From: Rubrivivax sp.
GTDB lineage: Bacteria; Pseudomonadota; Gammaproteobacteria; Burkholderiales; Burkholderiaceae_C
NCBI GenBank assembly: GCA_027485165.1
Contig: JAIXRN010000075.1
Span: 1-64,000 of the forward strand
DNA length: 64,000 nucleotides
Reading direction: 5' to 3'
Below are positions 9,809-18,380 of the stretch, in pieces. Within the stretch, counting starts at the first letter, position 1; each line of letters begins with the position of its first letter. Under the pieces are notes generated by a model. The model saw nothing but the letters and a program-made list of their open reading frames with translations. It ran no database searches and was not told the origin of the DNA. A program made the translations under genes and the position numbers.

Positions 9809-10902
9809 ACAGCGCTCATAGCGTGAAACAGCTGTTGGCGTTTTTCGCTGGCTGCAGCAACAGCGTGAGCCATAGTGGCCTTGAGATGCTGCCGCCCTTC
9901 CTGCCGCTGGCCCGGGTCACGGTCAGCAAGAGCAGCAACAAATTCGCAAGCAGTCTTTATGAAAAGGCCCGCAGGCACGGCGGCGCCAGCGTCGGGGCTG
10001 ATCATGCCGCCAATACATCCCCTGTCGATGGCAACCACCTGCACGCCCGCCTGCATCGCTTCCAGCAGCGTCACGGGTTCAGCTTCGTTTAGATAGCGGG
10101 TAGGGAAGAGCAAGACATCAATTCCGGCCAAGAACTTCTCTTTAGCTGCGCCATAGATTGGCCCGACATGTCGCGCAAGCGGTGCGCGGCCCAGTGCGGC
10201 CCGAAAGCGGCTTTCAATTCCCGGGTCCACCGGCCCTGCTACGGTGGCTTCATATGCCAAACCCTGTGCGTCTAGTTCATCAAGAGCCGCAAAGAACTCG
10301 AAGATGCCCTTTTCGGCTGTAATATTAGAAAGGAAGCCCACCTGCACGGGCTGCCGAGCAGCTTGTTGGAAGGGCGCATCTGGCAAGATGGTTGCGTTTT
10401 GCGGGGCGCTCAAAAGCGCGAGGTTAGACATGACGTGAACCTGCTCTGGCGAAATAGCATAGCGCTGTTGCAGTTTCTTACCCATGCAGGGGCACAGTGC
10501 AATGTGCTGCGCGGCGGGTACCAGCTTAGCCAAGGCTGCTGTGCTTGCCTGCCGCGCATTCAGATAAGCAAAACTGTGATGGTGGATGAATATCTTCAGA
10601 CCGGAAACTCGGGCCACCACGCAATAGGCCAGATCAACCCACTGCCCCGCGCCGCCAGATAGCGCTAGATAAAGCGTGCCGCTCTTCAGCCTAGCGCACG
10701 CGCGCGAGTACCCCCAAAACAGGCCTGCCGTATTGCCAAGGCTTCTGAACAAGCGCACCCACTTGTTCCTGCCAAGCGGTAGCGGTGCACGGTCAAAGTA
10801 TTCCACTGTGGTTTGCGCCTGAAGCAACTGCAACATGGCTGCGTTCATGGCTGAAAACCCATGAACAGGCGGCGGTAATGGCCCGACGAAAAGAACTGTC
10901 AC
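9805..10902 (-). CDS. Family 4 glycosyltransferase
   Basis: 365 aa. The frame is open to 11103, but that extension lies inside the upstream gene. The GTG at 10902, one base after the upstream stop, gives MTVLFVGPLPPPVHGFSAMN, a normal GT4 N-terminus. The donor domain shows VGFLSNITAEKGIFEFF (about 191-207) and NEAEPVTLLEAMQAG (about 292-306), with the E-x7-E pair. Translationally coupled at both ends within the minus-strand operon. Acceptor and donor sugars unknown. Confidence 0.78.
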   Translation of the reverse strand: MTVLFVGPLPPPVHGFSAMNAAMLQLLQAQTTVEYFDRAPLPLGRNKWVRLFRSLGNTAGLFWGYSRACARLKSGTLYLALSGGAGQWVDLAYCVVARVSGLKIFIHHHSFAYLNARQASTAALAKLVPAAQHIALCPCMGKKLQQRYAISPEQVHVMSNLALLSAPQNATILPDAPFQQAARQPVQVGFLSNITAEKGIFEFFAALDELDAQGLAYEATVAGPVDPGIESRFRAALGRAPLARHVGPIYGAAKEKFLAGIDVLLFPTRYLNEAEPVTLLEAMQAGVQVVAIDRGCIGGMISPDAGAAVPAGLFIKTACEFVAALADRDPGQRQEGRQHLKATMAHAVAAASEKRQQLFHAMSAV

Positions 10903-10903
10903 G

Positions 10904-12118
10904 TTAGGTAGCTTGTCGGGCAATGCGCGCCGCGCCGGCAATGATCTGATGCGCAGCAGCGTGCGGGCTGAAACCGCGCATGTGTTCAATGCAGGTTGTC
11001 GCCACTTCGGCCGTGCTGCGTGTGTCTTCCGCAATCTGCTGCATGCGGCCTGCCAGTTCGACTGCGTTGCCAGCAGTAAACGCAAACCCCGTGGCGCCGG
11101 CAATCACCATTTCGGGCACACAGCCGCAGCGGTCACTTACCAGCACGGGGCAGCCCATGCTGAGCGCTTCGTTAACGACCAAGCCCCACGGTTCGCTGGT
11201 GCTGGGCAGTATCAGGGACGTAGCGGCGGCATATTCTTGGCTAATCGCGTCAACCCCCATGCTGCCCGCAAAGGTGACTGCTTCTGTCAGGCCTTTTGCT
11301 TGCGCCAAGCGCTTCAGTTCCTCCGCCATGGGGCCTGCACCCACCAGTCGTAGCGTGGCATCTGGGTACCGCCTTCGGAGGGCGCTCAGGGCCTGGAACA
11401 GCGTCGGCAGGCCCTTTTCAGCCGAAAGCCGCCCCACATACAAGAAGCGCGGGCCCGTGCCCGCCTTCGGCGCCAAGGCCAGCCGTTGCGCCAATGCAGC
11501 AGGTTCGGTGTAGCCCATCGGCAGTGCCGCCGCCTGGCAGCGGAAATAAATCTTGTCTTCCGGCACGCCGTGCTGCATTAGATACTCTTTGCTGCGCAAA
11601 CCATAGCCAAAAAAAACATCACACAGAGCGAAGAAAATGCGTTTCGCCACAGTCTTGTGAAAGACCTTGGGCCTGTCGTAAGCAGTTGAATCACAGAAGA
11701 CGGCCCGCTTGCGCCCACATAAAACCAGGGTGAACAACATCACCCAATACTCTGGCCGCTCGTAGCCAGGGAGTATCACCAGATCAGCGTCGCTAAGCCA
11801 AGCGCGTTTGGCTAATGCCAAACATCTAGCCCGCAATGAGGTGCTGTGGTAAGCGCCCTTGAAGATTAGTTCGTAGGGGTAGGTGTGGTAGGCGTAGTCC
11901 ACGCCGCCCAGTGCAACCCTGTCGCCTTCGGTTTCGGCAATCTGTACAAACTGCAGCGTTACCACGTATTCAGGGGCCAGCCGGTACAGGGCCGAAAACA
12001 CACCGCCTTTGTACTTGGACCAAAGAATGTTATGAAATACAGCAATCTTCACGCAGCGCAGCGGCGCATCGTGTACGCCGAATACAGGCTGGCCTTGCTG
12101 GCTTGTGCCAGTCGTCAT
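10904..12118 (-). CDS. Family 4 glycosyltransferase
   Basis: 404 aa. The ATG at 12118 is preferred over the longer frame (to 12175) because GAGGAAG lies 6 bp upstream. Domains: an N-terminal acceptor domain starting CVKIAVFHNILWSKYKGGV, then the donor domain with FLYVGRLSAEKGLPTLFQAL (about 222-241), LRLVGAGP and STSEPWGLVVNEALSMGCPV (about 316-335). These are the standard GT4 signatures. First gene of the minus-strand trio; its promoter should lie between 12119 and about 12300. Confidence 0.8.
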   Translation of the reverse strand: MTTGTSQQGQPVFGVHDAPLRCVKIAVFHNILWSKYKGGVFSALYRLAPEYVVTLQFVQIAETEGDRVALGGVDYAYHTYPYELIFKGAYHSTSLRARCLALAKRAWLSDADLVILPGYERPEYWVMLFTLVLCGRKRAVFCDSTAYDRPKVFHKTVAKRIFFALCDVFFGYGLRSKEYLMQHGVPEDKIYFRCQAAALPMGYTEPAALAQRLALAPKAGTGPRFLYVGRLSAEKGLPTLFQALSALRRRYPDATLRLVGAGPMAEELKRLAQAKGLTEAVTFAGSMGVDAISQEYAAATSLILPSTSEPWGLVVNEALSMGCPVLVSDRCGCVPEMVIAGATGFAFTAGNAVELAGRMQQIAEDTRSTAEVATTCIEHMRGFSPHAAAHQIIAGAARIARQAT

Positions 12119-12719
12119 TGGGTATCTTCCTCGCTGCCGCGGTAGGCGGTCTTGCTTCGCGCAGACAGCCGACAAGGGCCGTGTGCTAGGTGTTGCAGGG
12201 CAGCGGGAATCTAAGCAATGAAAAGGCCAACAAGATGAACAGTGGCCACCCGTTCAAAGGTGGGCAAATGCTCCGGAGCATGCTACTACTGCCTCAACTG
12301 CGCCCCCAGTTTTGGCCTTCAAACGCGTGCATAGTGCGGAATCGACCGCGCCAGCAGCGTGCTTGGCTGATAAATGGGGCGCACACTCGTATGCCCCGCT
12401 GCATGGATGCCGCCAGAATGATCGCACGTATGAGGCTGGCCCCGACCCCCTTGGCACCGCTAAGTTGGCAGACCAGCAAAGGGCAGGTGCTCGCGGCGAT
12501 GGGACGCCCCTGGACGCCGGATTAACTTGTTCTGTGTCACTGGTGTGACGGTACACCCCCCTTCGTACGCCCCCAAACGGCTGCCCCCCTCAAAGCTCAA
12601 CGCCAAAGTCCCACATTCCTAGAATTTTTCCAGGCTGGCCAGCCCCGCGTTGCACCGCCGCGGCGCCATTAGCACCGTGCGGCAGCAACTCCATCCCCTG
12701 TGCCTTACTGGAGATTCTG
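12119..12719. other. 601-bp intergenic region between divergent polysaccharide and accessory blocks
   Basis: Overlapping short ORFs occur on both strands (for example 12190-12525 plus and 12254-12556 minus), but none shows a recognisable motif, a good ribosome binding site or consistent codon bias. I see no gene. The right end (CTGGAGATTCTG) is the ribosome binding site for the gene at 12720. GC content rises across this interval from the lower-GC glycosyltransferase block to the GC-rich flank, so a recombination junction may lie here. Confidence 0.4.
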
Positions 12720-13256
12720 ATGACGACCCCGTCGAACAACCGCATTTCCTTGACCCTGTCGGAAGCCGACCGTGCAGACCTGCAGGCCGCCATAAGGACG
12801 CTGCAAGACAAGCTGCTGCCCGTGCTGGTAGACCTGAACCCGCAAGACCGACGCGAACTGCCCAAGATGGGCGACAAGACGCTGGCCTTTGTGGCCAAGG
12901 CGCTGGATTACGCCCAGGCCAACCCCAGCCTGTGCCCGCCGTACCTGGACGTGGCTGAATTCCAGAAAGACATGGCCACGGTGCAGCTGCTGCAGGGCCT
13001 GTTGCGGCCGCTTTCGCAGGTGGCCGACATCGTGGACGACAGCCTGATGCTGGCCGGCAGTGAAGCCTATGCCGCCGCGCTGGTGTTCTACCAGTCGGCC
13101 AAAAGTGCGCAACGTTCGGCCGTACCGGGGGCCGCCACGGTGGCAGACGACCTGGCCACGCGTTTTCCGGGGCGCAGCGCCGCTAGCCGCGCGCCTGCAG
13201 CCGCCATGGCCCCCGCCACCCCGGCCGCGGGCCCCGCCGCTGCGGCCGTGGGTTAA
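12720..13256 (+). CDS. Conserved hypothetical protein, 178 aa
   Basis: ATG with GGAG 6 bp upstream. The helical core (about residues 20-150) contains DLNPQDRRELPKMGDKTLAFV (about 38-58) and AGSEAYAAALVFYQSAK, a pattern I recognise from a widespread family of uncharacterised cytoplasmic proteins with a conserved xELPKMGDK block. The last 30 residues are Ala/Pro-rich and look disordered. No catalytic motif or membrane segment is visible. It is followed by a strong hairpin and then, 368 bp on, by a nucleotidyltransferase-fold gene on the same strand. Function unknown. Confidence 0.65.
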   Translation: MTTPSNNRISLTLSEADRADLQAAIRTLQDKLLPVLVDLNPQDRRELPKMGDKTLAFVAKALDYAQANPSLCPPYLDVAEFQKDMATVQLLQGLLRPLSQVADIVDDSLMLAGSEAYAAALVFYQSAKSAQRSAVPGAATVADDLATRFPGRSAASRAPAAAMAPATPAAGPAAAAVG

Positions 13257-13623
13257 GAAAAGCCGCCGCTGCCTGCCAGGGCAGCGGGGCCACCCCTTAG
13301 CGGTGCGTGCTGGGCTTTCGCCAAAGCAATTTGCCCCGCCAGGCCAGGCGGGTGCAGTGGATTTGTGCAGCCGTGCAGCGCTGGGGTGGGTGGCCGCAGC
13401 TGCGCAGCGCCCGGCTGAGCTGCGGCACAGCATTTCGGGCTGTCAGCGCCCAGCCCAGTCGTGGCCACGGCGTCGCACTGATCAGGCATGGCATGCACGA
13501 TCAAGCAAGCGCGCACCACCGTTGACGAAGTTGGGTCGGCATAACGTGGCCCGGCCGCCCACCACGCAAAAGCAATTTCCGCGGGGTAGACACGCTAGAT
13601 TGGCGACGCAACACAGCACACTG
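13257..13623. other. 367-bp gap with terminator hairpin
   Basis: No supported gene. The first 30 bp carry an inverted repeat (13266-13287). The long frame that crosses this gap to join the nucleotidyltransferase is out of frame with the gene at 12720 and has no coding character before 13624. Confidence 0.4.
13266..13287 (+). terminator. Terminator-like hairpin after the 178-aa gene
   Basis: Perfect 8-bp stem CCGCTGCC / GGCAGCGG with a 6-nt loop, starting 9 bp after the stop codon. No clear T-run follows, so factor-independent termination is uncertain. Confidence 0.45.
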
Positions 13624-14514
13624 ATGCCCGCAGCCCGCCTTTACCGCCGCCTAGAGCTGAACTTCCACACCCAGTATGCCGAAGCCAAGGAACGGGCTCG
13701 AACCGAACTGGCGCTGCTGCCGGGCACCCCTGGAAGCCTGACCTTGCGCACCATCAAAGGCCAAGGCTACTGGTACCGCCGCTACAAGGCGGTGGCGGGC
13801 AAGGAAGTAGAAGACTTTGTTTGCCGCCAGGCAGACGCGGCTGCCCAGCAAGCCATGCAGGGGCGAATGGAAGCAGCCGCGTGGATGCAGGCACAGGTAC
13901 GGCAGCTGCGCCTGCTGGGGATGCAGGTTGCCGACAAAGACCTTGCGCGGCTGCTGGTCGAGCTGCACAACCGGCAACTCTTTGCCGGGGGCCTGGCACT
14001 GGTGGGCACGCTGGCCTTCATGTCGCTGCTGAACGAACTGGGCGCAGTTGCGGTGGCTGGCAGAACACAAGACATCGATTTGGCGCTGCGGCAAGCCTTG
14101 AAGCTGGCAGCACCCCTGGGCGGCCTCGTGCCCATACCCGAATTGGCCTGGCATGCGCAGACCGTGCCGTTCTTCGACTACCTGCTCCACGCGCCACGCG
14201 GGGGGGCCGTGCTGGCGGGCGGGCACTGCATCCCAGCCAACTTGCCAGACCCTGCACGCTTCGTGTGGCACAAGCTTTATTCCAGCACTCAGCGGCACGC
14301 TGACACGGCCAAGGCGCGCAAAGACCTGCAGCAGGCCGCTGTGTTGGCCGCCGTGCTGTCAGACCTGGAAGACGGGGCGTTGGAAGAAGCTGCGGCTGCG
14401 GCGCCGGCACCCGTGCTGCAGGCAGCCCACACGCGGCTTCCAGCGCTGCTGGACCTTCTTGCTGCCCATCCGGCAGCAGGTGAAGCCCTGCAGGCCGCCT
14501 TGCGAAGGTGCTAG
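13624..14514 (+). CDS. GSU2403-family nucleotidyltransferase-fold protein
   Basis: 296 aa from the ATG at 13624. The protein follows the GSU2403 family (PF12281) plan: an N-terminal block with GSLTLRTIKGQGYWYRRY (about 39-56), the nucleotidyltransferase strand FAGGLALVGTLAFMSLLNELG (about 121-141), an acidic TQDIDLAL (about 149-156, candidate metal-binding Asp pair) and a later RFVWHKLYSS block (about 213-222). The fold relates to MNT/AbiEii-type nucleotidyltransferases, but substrate and biological role are unknown. No obvious antitoxin partner is adjacent; the nearest gene on the same strand is the 178-aa protein upstream. Confidence 0.7.
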   Translation: MPAARLYRRLELNFHTQYAEAKERARTELALLPGTPGSLTLRTIKGQGYWYRRYKAVAGKEVEDFVCRQADAAAQQAMQGRMEAAAWMQAQVRQLRLLGMQVADKDLARLLVELHNRQLFAGGLALVGTLAFMSLLNELGAVAVAGRTQDIDLALRQALKLAAPLGGLVPIPELAWHAQTVPFFDYLLHAPRGGAVLAGGHCIPANLPDPARFVWHKLYSSTQRHADTAKARKDLQQAAVLAAVLSDLEDGALEEAAAAAPAPVLQAAHTRLPALLDLLAAHPAAGEALQAALRRC

Positions 14515-14755
14515 GCAGGTCCTAGGAAGGGTTTCCGGGCCCAAAGGCTGCGGTGTGCGGTCGCTTGGGGGCCCGCCCCGCAGGTTTGGCGCAGCACCGG
14601 CCCCGCACATCGGGGGCATGCTGCAGTGCAGTAATTTGTTACCCTGATTAGGGTTAGCCCTTGCATCCAGCCGCCATCAGGGTCTTCCCTGGCATGGCGC
14701 GTGCAACGGCACACAACAAACAAGCCGGCACGCACCGGCACAGGGAGCGAGCCAC

Positions 14756-16015
14756 ATGAAGATCCTGGTCTACGGCATCAATTTCGCCCCAGAACCGGTG
14801 GGCGTGGGCCGCTACACGGGCGAAATGGTGCAAGCCCTGCAAGCCGCCGGGCACGACGTGCGCGTCATCACCGCCCTGCCCTACTACCCGGCGTGGAAGG
14901 TGTCTGAAGGCTACGCGCCGCACCGCTACGCGTTTGACACCTGGCAGGGCGTGCCCGTGGCGCGTGCGCCGCTGTGGGTGCCCTTCCGCCCGGGTGGGCG
15001 CAAGCGGGTGCTGCATCTGCTGTCTTTCGCCGTCACGTCGCTGCCTTTGGTAGTGCGCCAGCTGTTCTGGCGCCCTGATGTGGTGTGGATGGCGGCACCC
15101 GCCTTCGTCTGCGCGCCTGCCGCGCTGGTGGCCGCCAGGCTGACGGGTGCGAAGGCCTGGATGCACGTGCAAGACTTTGAAGTGGACATCGCCTTCGGCA
15201 TGGGGCTGATCAGCGGCAGCGGCTGGAAGCGTTTTGTGTTTGCCTGCGAAAGCTGGCTGATGCGCCGCTTCGACCACGTTTCCACCATCAGCAAGGCCAT
15301 GGTGGCGCGGGCGCGGGCCAAGGGCGTAGACGCAGACCGCATCAGCCTGGTGCCCAACTGGGCCGACGTGAACGCCATCACCCCGCTGCGCGGGCCCAGC
15401 CCCTACCGGGCGCAGCTGGGCATTCCGGAAGACGCCGTGGTGGCGCTGTACAGCGGCACCATGGGCGTGAAGCAGGGTGTGGACTGGGTGGCCGAAGCCG
15501 CCGTGGCGCTGAAAAGCCAGCCCAACCTGTACTTCGTGCTGTGCGGCGAAGGCGCGCTGAAGGCCCAGGCCGAAGCCACCTGCGCCGGTTTGCCGAATGT
15601 GCGCTTTCTGCCGCTGCAGCCGCTGGAACAGCTGGGCGCCCTGCTGGGCCTGGCCGACATTCACCTGCTGCCGCAGCGCGCAGACGCCGCTGAAATGGTG
15701 ATGCCCAGCAAACTGACCGGCATGCTGGCCAGCGGCCGCCCCGTAGTGGGCATGGCCAGCCCGGGCACCGAACTGGCCGACGTGCTGGCCAGCTGCGGCC
15801 GCCCGGTGCCGCATGGCGACGTGCCCGCCTTTGCCGAAGGCATACGCTTCCTGGCCGACCTGCCCGGCCTGCGCCACGAACTGGGCCGCCAGGCCCGTGC
15901 CTATGCCGACCAGCACCTGGCCGCCACCACCGTGCTGGCCCAGCTGGAACGCCAGATGGTGGAACTGGCCAATACGCCACGGCCTGTGAAGCCCGCCAGG
16001 GGGGAACTGCTGTGA
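14756..16015 (+). CDS. WcaI-like family 4 glycosyltransferase (copy 1)
   Basis: 419 aa. MKILVYGINFAPEPVGVGRYTGEM opens as in WcaI of the colanic acid pathway. Other conserved blocks are TALPYYPAWK, the PFRPGGRKRVLHLLSF segment, HVQDFEVDIAFGMGL (about 139-153) and the donor-domain YSGTMGVKQGVDWV (about 232-245) and LPQRADAAEMVMPSKLTGMLASG. AGGGAG lies 8 bp before the ATG. The enzyme probably adds a sugar to the lipid-linked exopolysaccharide unit in the cytoplasm. A closely related copy follows at 16377. The 241-bp leader (14515-14755) holds no other gene. Confidence 0.85.
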   Translation: MKILVYGINFAPEPVGVGRYTGEMVQALQAAGHDVRVITALPYYPAWKVSEGYAPHRYAFDTWQGVPVARAPLWVPFRPGGRKRVLHLLSFAVTSLPLVVRQLFWRPDVVWMAAPAFVCAPAALVAARLTGAKAWMHVQDFEVDIAFGMGLISGSGWKRFVFACESWLMRRFDHVSTISKAMVARARAKGVDADRISLVPNWADVNAITPLRGPSPYRAQLGIPEDAVVALYSGTMGVKQGVDWVAEAAVALKSQPNLYFVLCGEGALKAQAEATCAGLPNVRFLPLQPLEQLGALLGLADIHLLPQRADAAEMVMPSKLTGMLASGRPVVGMASPGTELADVLASCGRPVPHGDVPAFAEGIRFLADLPGLRHELGRQARAYADQHLAATTVLAQLERQMVELANTPRPVKPARGELL

Positions 16016-16095
16016 CGGCCGCTGACGCCCTGATGCTGGCCCTGGCGCTGCTGGCCTGCGGCGTGGGTTTTTTGCTGCGGCAGCGGGACGACTGA
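16012..16095 (+). CDS. Possible 27-aa single-pass membrane peptide
   Basis: A GTG at 16012 overlaps the wcaI-like stop as GTGA, the same coupling used elsewhere in this cluster. The 27-codon frame has Met8, a run of about 17 mostly hydrophobic residues (LMLALALLACGVGFLL) and a charged RQRDD end, so it could be one transmembrane helix with a basic/acidic cytoplasmic tail. It might be a small membrane partner of the glycosyltransferase or a chance ORF; its length gives little statistical weight. Confidence 0.35.
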   Translation: MTAADALMLALALLACGVGFLLRQRDD

Positions 16096-16376
16096 CAAGG
16101 TCGCTACCGGGGCTTGTCAGAAGCCTGGGCGCGCCACGAACCGTGCGACAGACCCGGCGGGGCGCGATTCGGTCACGCAGCACGCCCTTGCGTGGCGCGG
16201 CACCCCGCGGCCAGGGGGCCGGTGGCCGTGTCACCTGCCCTTAGTCTTGCAGCGCAGCCACGACCGGACCTTCGACGTCGGCACAACGCGCTGCATGTCA
16301 CGGCCCTGCCGCTTGCCGGGCCGGCCCCAGGGAGGTTTCTCGTCATGGTCTGCCGTCGGTGCATCTGCGGGAGCAG

Positions 16377-17621
16377 ATGTTGAAGGTGCTGGTTTACGGC
16401 ATCAACTTCACGCCTGAACCATTGGGCGTGGGCCGCTACACCGGCGACATGGTGGCCGCACTGCAGGCTGCGGGGCACGACGTGCGCGTGGTCACCGCCC
16501 TGCCCTACTACCCTGAATGGTGCGTAGACGCGGCCTACCGGCCCTGGGCCTATGCCTGGGAAGAACGGCACGGCGTGCCGGTGGCGCGCGCGCCGCTGTG
16601 GGTGCCCTTTCGGCCCGGCGGGCGCAAGCGGGTGCTGCACCTGCTGTCGTTTGCGGTGACGTCGCTGCCGCTGCTGGTGCGCCAGCTGGCGTGGCGGCCC
16701 GACGTGGTGTGGCTGGCGGCACCGGCCTTCGTCTGCGCGCCGGCCGCGCTGGTGACGGCACGGTTGACCGGGGCGAAGGCCTGGCTGCACGTGCAGGACT
16801 GGGAAATCGACATCGCCTTCGGCATGGGGCTGGTCAGCGGCAACGGCTGGCGCAAGCTGGTGTACGGCGCTGAACGCTGGCTGCTGCGGCGCTTCGACCA
16901 TGTCAGCAGCATCAGCCGGGCGATGGTGGCGCGGGCGGTAACCAAGGGCGTGGCGCCAGAGCGCACAAGCCTGGTGCCGAACTGGGCCAATGTGCGCGGC
17001 GCCTGGCCCGCAGGGCAGCCCAGCCCCTACCGCGCGCAGCTGGGGCTGCCGGCCGATGCGGTGGTGGCGCTGTACAGCGGCACCATGGGCGTGAAGCAGG
17101 GCGTGGACTGGCTGGCCAATGTGGCGCTGCGGCTGGAAGGGCACCCGCGGCTGCACTTCGTGCTGTGCGGCGAAGGCGCGCTGCAGGCGCAGACGCAGGC
17201 GCTGTGCGCGGCACTGCCCAACGTGCACTTCATGCCGCTGCAGCCGCTGGCGCGCCTGCCCGAACTGCTGGCCCTGGCCGACGTGCACCTGCTGCCCCAG
17301 CGCCCCGACGCCGCCGACATGGTGATGCCCAGCAAGCTGACCGGCATGCTGGCCAGCGGCCGCCCGGTGGTGGCCATGGCCGCGCTGGACAGTGAACTGG
17401 CCGACGTGGTGGCCAGCTGCGGTGTGGTGGTGCCGCACGGCGACGTGGTGGCCTTTGCCCACGCCGTGCAGTACCTGGCCGAACGCCCCGACATGCGCGG
17501 CCGCCTGGGCGCCGTGGCGCGCCAGTTTGCCGAAGACCACCTGGCCGAAGAAGCGGTGCTGGCGCGGCTGGAAGCGCAGATGCGCGCCCTGGTGGGGCGT
17601 GGCACGTTTCAGGTTCTTTAG
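16377..17621 (+). CDS. WcaI-like family 4 glycosyltransferase (copy 2)
   Basis: 414 aa from the ATG at 16377 (GGGAG just upstream; an in-frame GTG at 16359 is the alternative). It aligns with the gene at 14756 over its full length without large gaps: VYGINFTPEPLGVGRYTGDM, TALPYYPEW, PFRPGGRKRVLHLLSFAVTSLP, HVQDWEIDIAFGMGL, YSGTMGVKQGVDW and LTGMLASGRPVV. This is a tandem duplication, now diverged in the middle region and at the C-terminus. The pair may add successive sugars or be alternative enzymes. The 281 bp between the copies carry only the small peptide frame. Confidence 0.85.
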   Translation: MLKVLVYGINFTPEPLGVGRYTGDMVAALQAAGHDVRVVTALPYYPEWCVDAAYRPWAYAWEERHGVPVARAPLWVPFRPGGRKRVLHLLSFAVTSLPLLVRQLAWRPDVVWLAAPAFVCAPAALVTARLTGAKAWLHVQDWEIDIAFGMGLVSGNGWRKLVYGAERWLLRRFDHVSSISRAMVARAVTKGVAPERTSLVPNWANVRGAWPAGQPSPYRAQLGLPADAVVALYSGTMGVKQGVDWLANVALRLEGHPRLHFVLCGEGALQAQTQALCAALPNVHFMPLQPLARLPELLALADVHLLPQRPDAADMVMPSKLTGMLASGRPVVAMAALDSELADVVASCGVVVPHGDVVAFAHAVQYLAERPDMRGRLGAVARQFAEDHLAEEAVLARLEAQMRALVGRGTFQVL

Positions 17622-17635
17622 TTAGAAAACCAAAG

Positions 17636-17671
17636 CCGACGCCGCCGTACACATCGCCCCGGCCAGCCCGG
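17636..17671 (-). pseudogene. Uma2 3'-end scar
   Basis: Read on the minus strand, about 36 bp give GRGDVYGGVGFG, nearly the same as the last residues of the intact Uma2 gene at 19169 (GWDDVYGGVGLG). The nucleotide match is also close (both contain ACGCCGCCGTA on the plus strand). Only the tail is present and the stop is lost. It sits exactly where the DUF4143 fragment begins. Confidence 0.55.
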
Positions 17672-17901
17672 CAGGCGCTGAAGTCGACCTGTTGCTGGTA
17701 CTGCCTGACGGACAGCACTGGGTCGTGGAAATCAAGCGCAGCCTGGCGCCGAAGCTGGAACGCGGGTTTCACCACGCTTGCGCAGACCTGCAGCCGCAAA
17801 GGCGCTGGCTGGTGTACCCCAGGCCAGACACTTGGCCGCTGGCTGAAGGCGTGCAAGTGCTGCCCGTTCAGGGCTTGATGGCTGAACTGCGTGCCGTGTA
17901 G
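17665..17901 (+). pseudogene. C-terminal fragment of a DUF4143-type AAA ATPase
   Basis: The frame reads SPAGAEVDLLLVLPDG, WVVEIKRSLAPK, GFHHACADLQP, RRWLVYP and a final LMAELRAV. This is the C-terminal end of ATPases of the AAA_14 + DUF4143 family, where GAEIDL..IEIK forms a restriction-endonuclease-like motif. Walker motifs and most of the protein are absent, and no start codon or ribosome binding site fits, so it is a truncated leftover. Its 5' edge coincides with the Uma2 3'-end scar, suggesting a recombination joint. The 197 bp after it hold no gene. Confidence 0.7.
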
Positions 17902-18098
17902 CCGCATACAGGCCTTGGCCCTGGTGGGGCGTGGCAGGACCATCTGCTGGTGGCAGGCGCTGTTTTCGCCCGCCTGCGCGAACACTTGCGCGGCACACGC
18001 TGCCGGGCCTAAACGTCCAACATGAAGCTGGAAGTGCAGGCGAGCCGCCGGTCACCCTGGCGCTGACGACGCGGCAGGCATGCGTTGATCAGCATGCG

Positions 18099-18359
18099 CT
18101 AGAGCTTGGGCTGGGCAGCGGCGACATGCGCCACTACCCAACCGACCAGCGCAGATACACCGTGGGCGTCGCGCTGCCCTGGCAGCGGGTCGATGAACAT
18201 GCGTTTATGCAGGTCCAGCCTGGAAAGGCGCTGCTGGCCCTGCTGCGCGTCGACTGTGTCTACCAGAACGATCGGGCCTTCGCCCACTCGCACGGCCTTG
18301 GCAAGCAGACCGCCGCCAATGTCCAGCCGTTCCTTCAGTTCGTAGGTCTTCGCTGTCAT
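18099..18359 (-). CDS. Small protein downstream of the ADP-ribosyltransferase-like ORF
   Basis: 86 aa. ATG at 18359 with GGAACC a few bases upstream. The sequence starts MTAKTYELKERLDIGGGLLAK and continues with VGEGPIVLVDTVDAQQGQQRLSRLDLHK; the centre is mixed beta/alpha and the end is Ala/Val-rich. I do not recognise a family. It starts 21 bp after the stop of the frameshifted ORF upstream, so the two look like one transcription unit. By position it could be an immunity or antitoxin protein, but this is inference only. Confidence 0.45.
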   Translation of the reverse strand: MTAKTYELKERLDIGGGLLAKAVRVGEGPIVLVDTVDAQQGQQRLSRLDLHKRMFIDPLPGQRDAHGVSALVGWVVAHVAAAQPKL

Positions 18360-18380
18360 GAAGGTTCCAATCAGAGAGGT

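Noticed and set aside
12190..12556. Overlapping ORFs on both strands upstream of 12720
   Set aside because: No motif, ribosome binding site or coding bias; likely chance in GC-rich DNA.
13060..13623. Upstream extension of the nucleotidyltransferase frame
   Set aside because: It overlaps the 178-aa gene in another frame and lacks family sequence before 13624.
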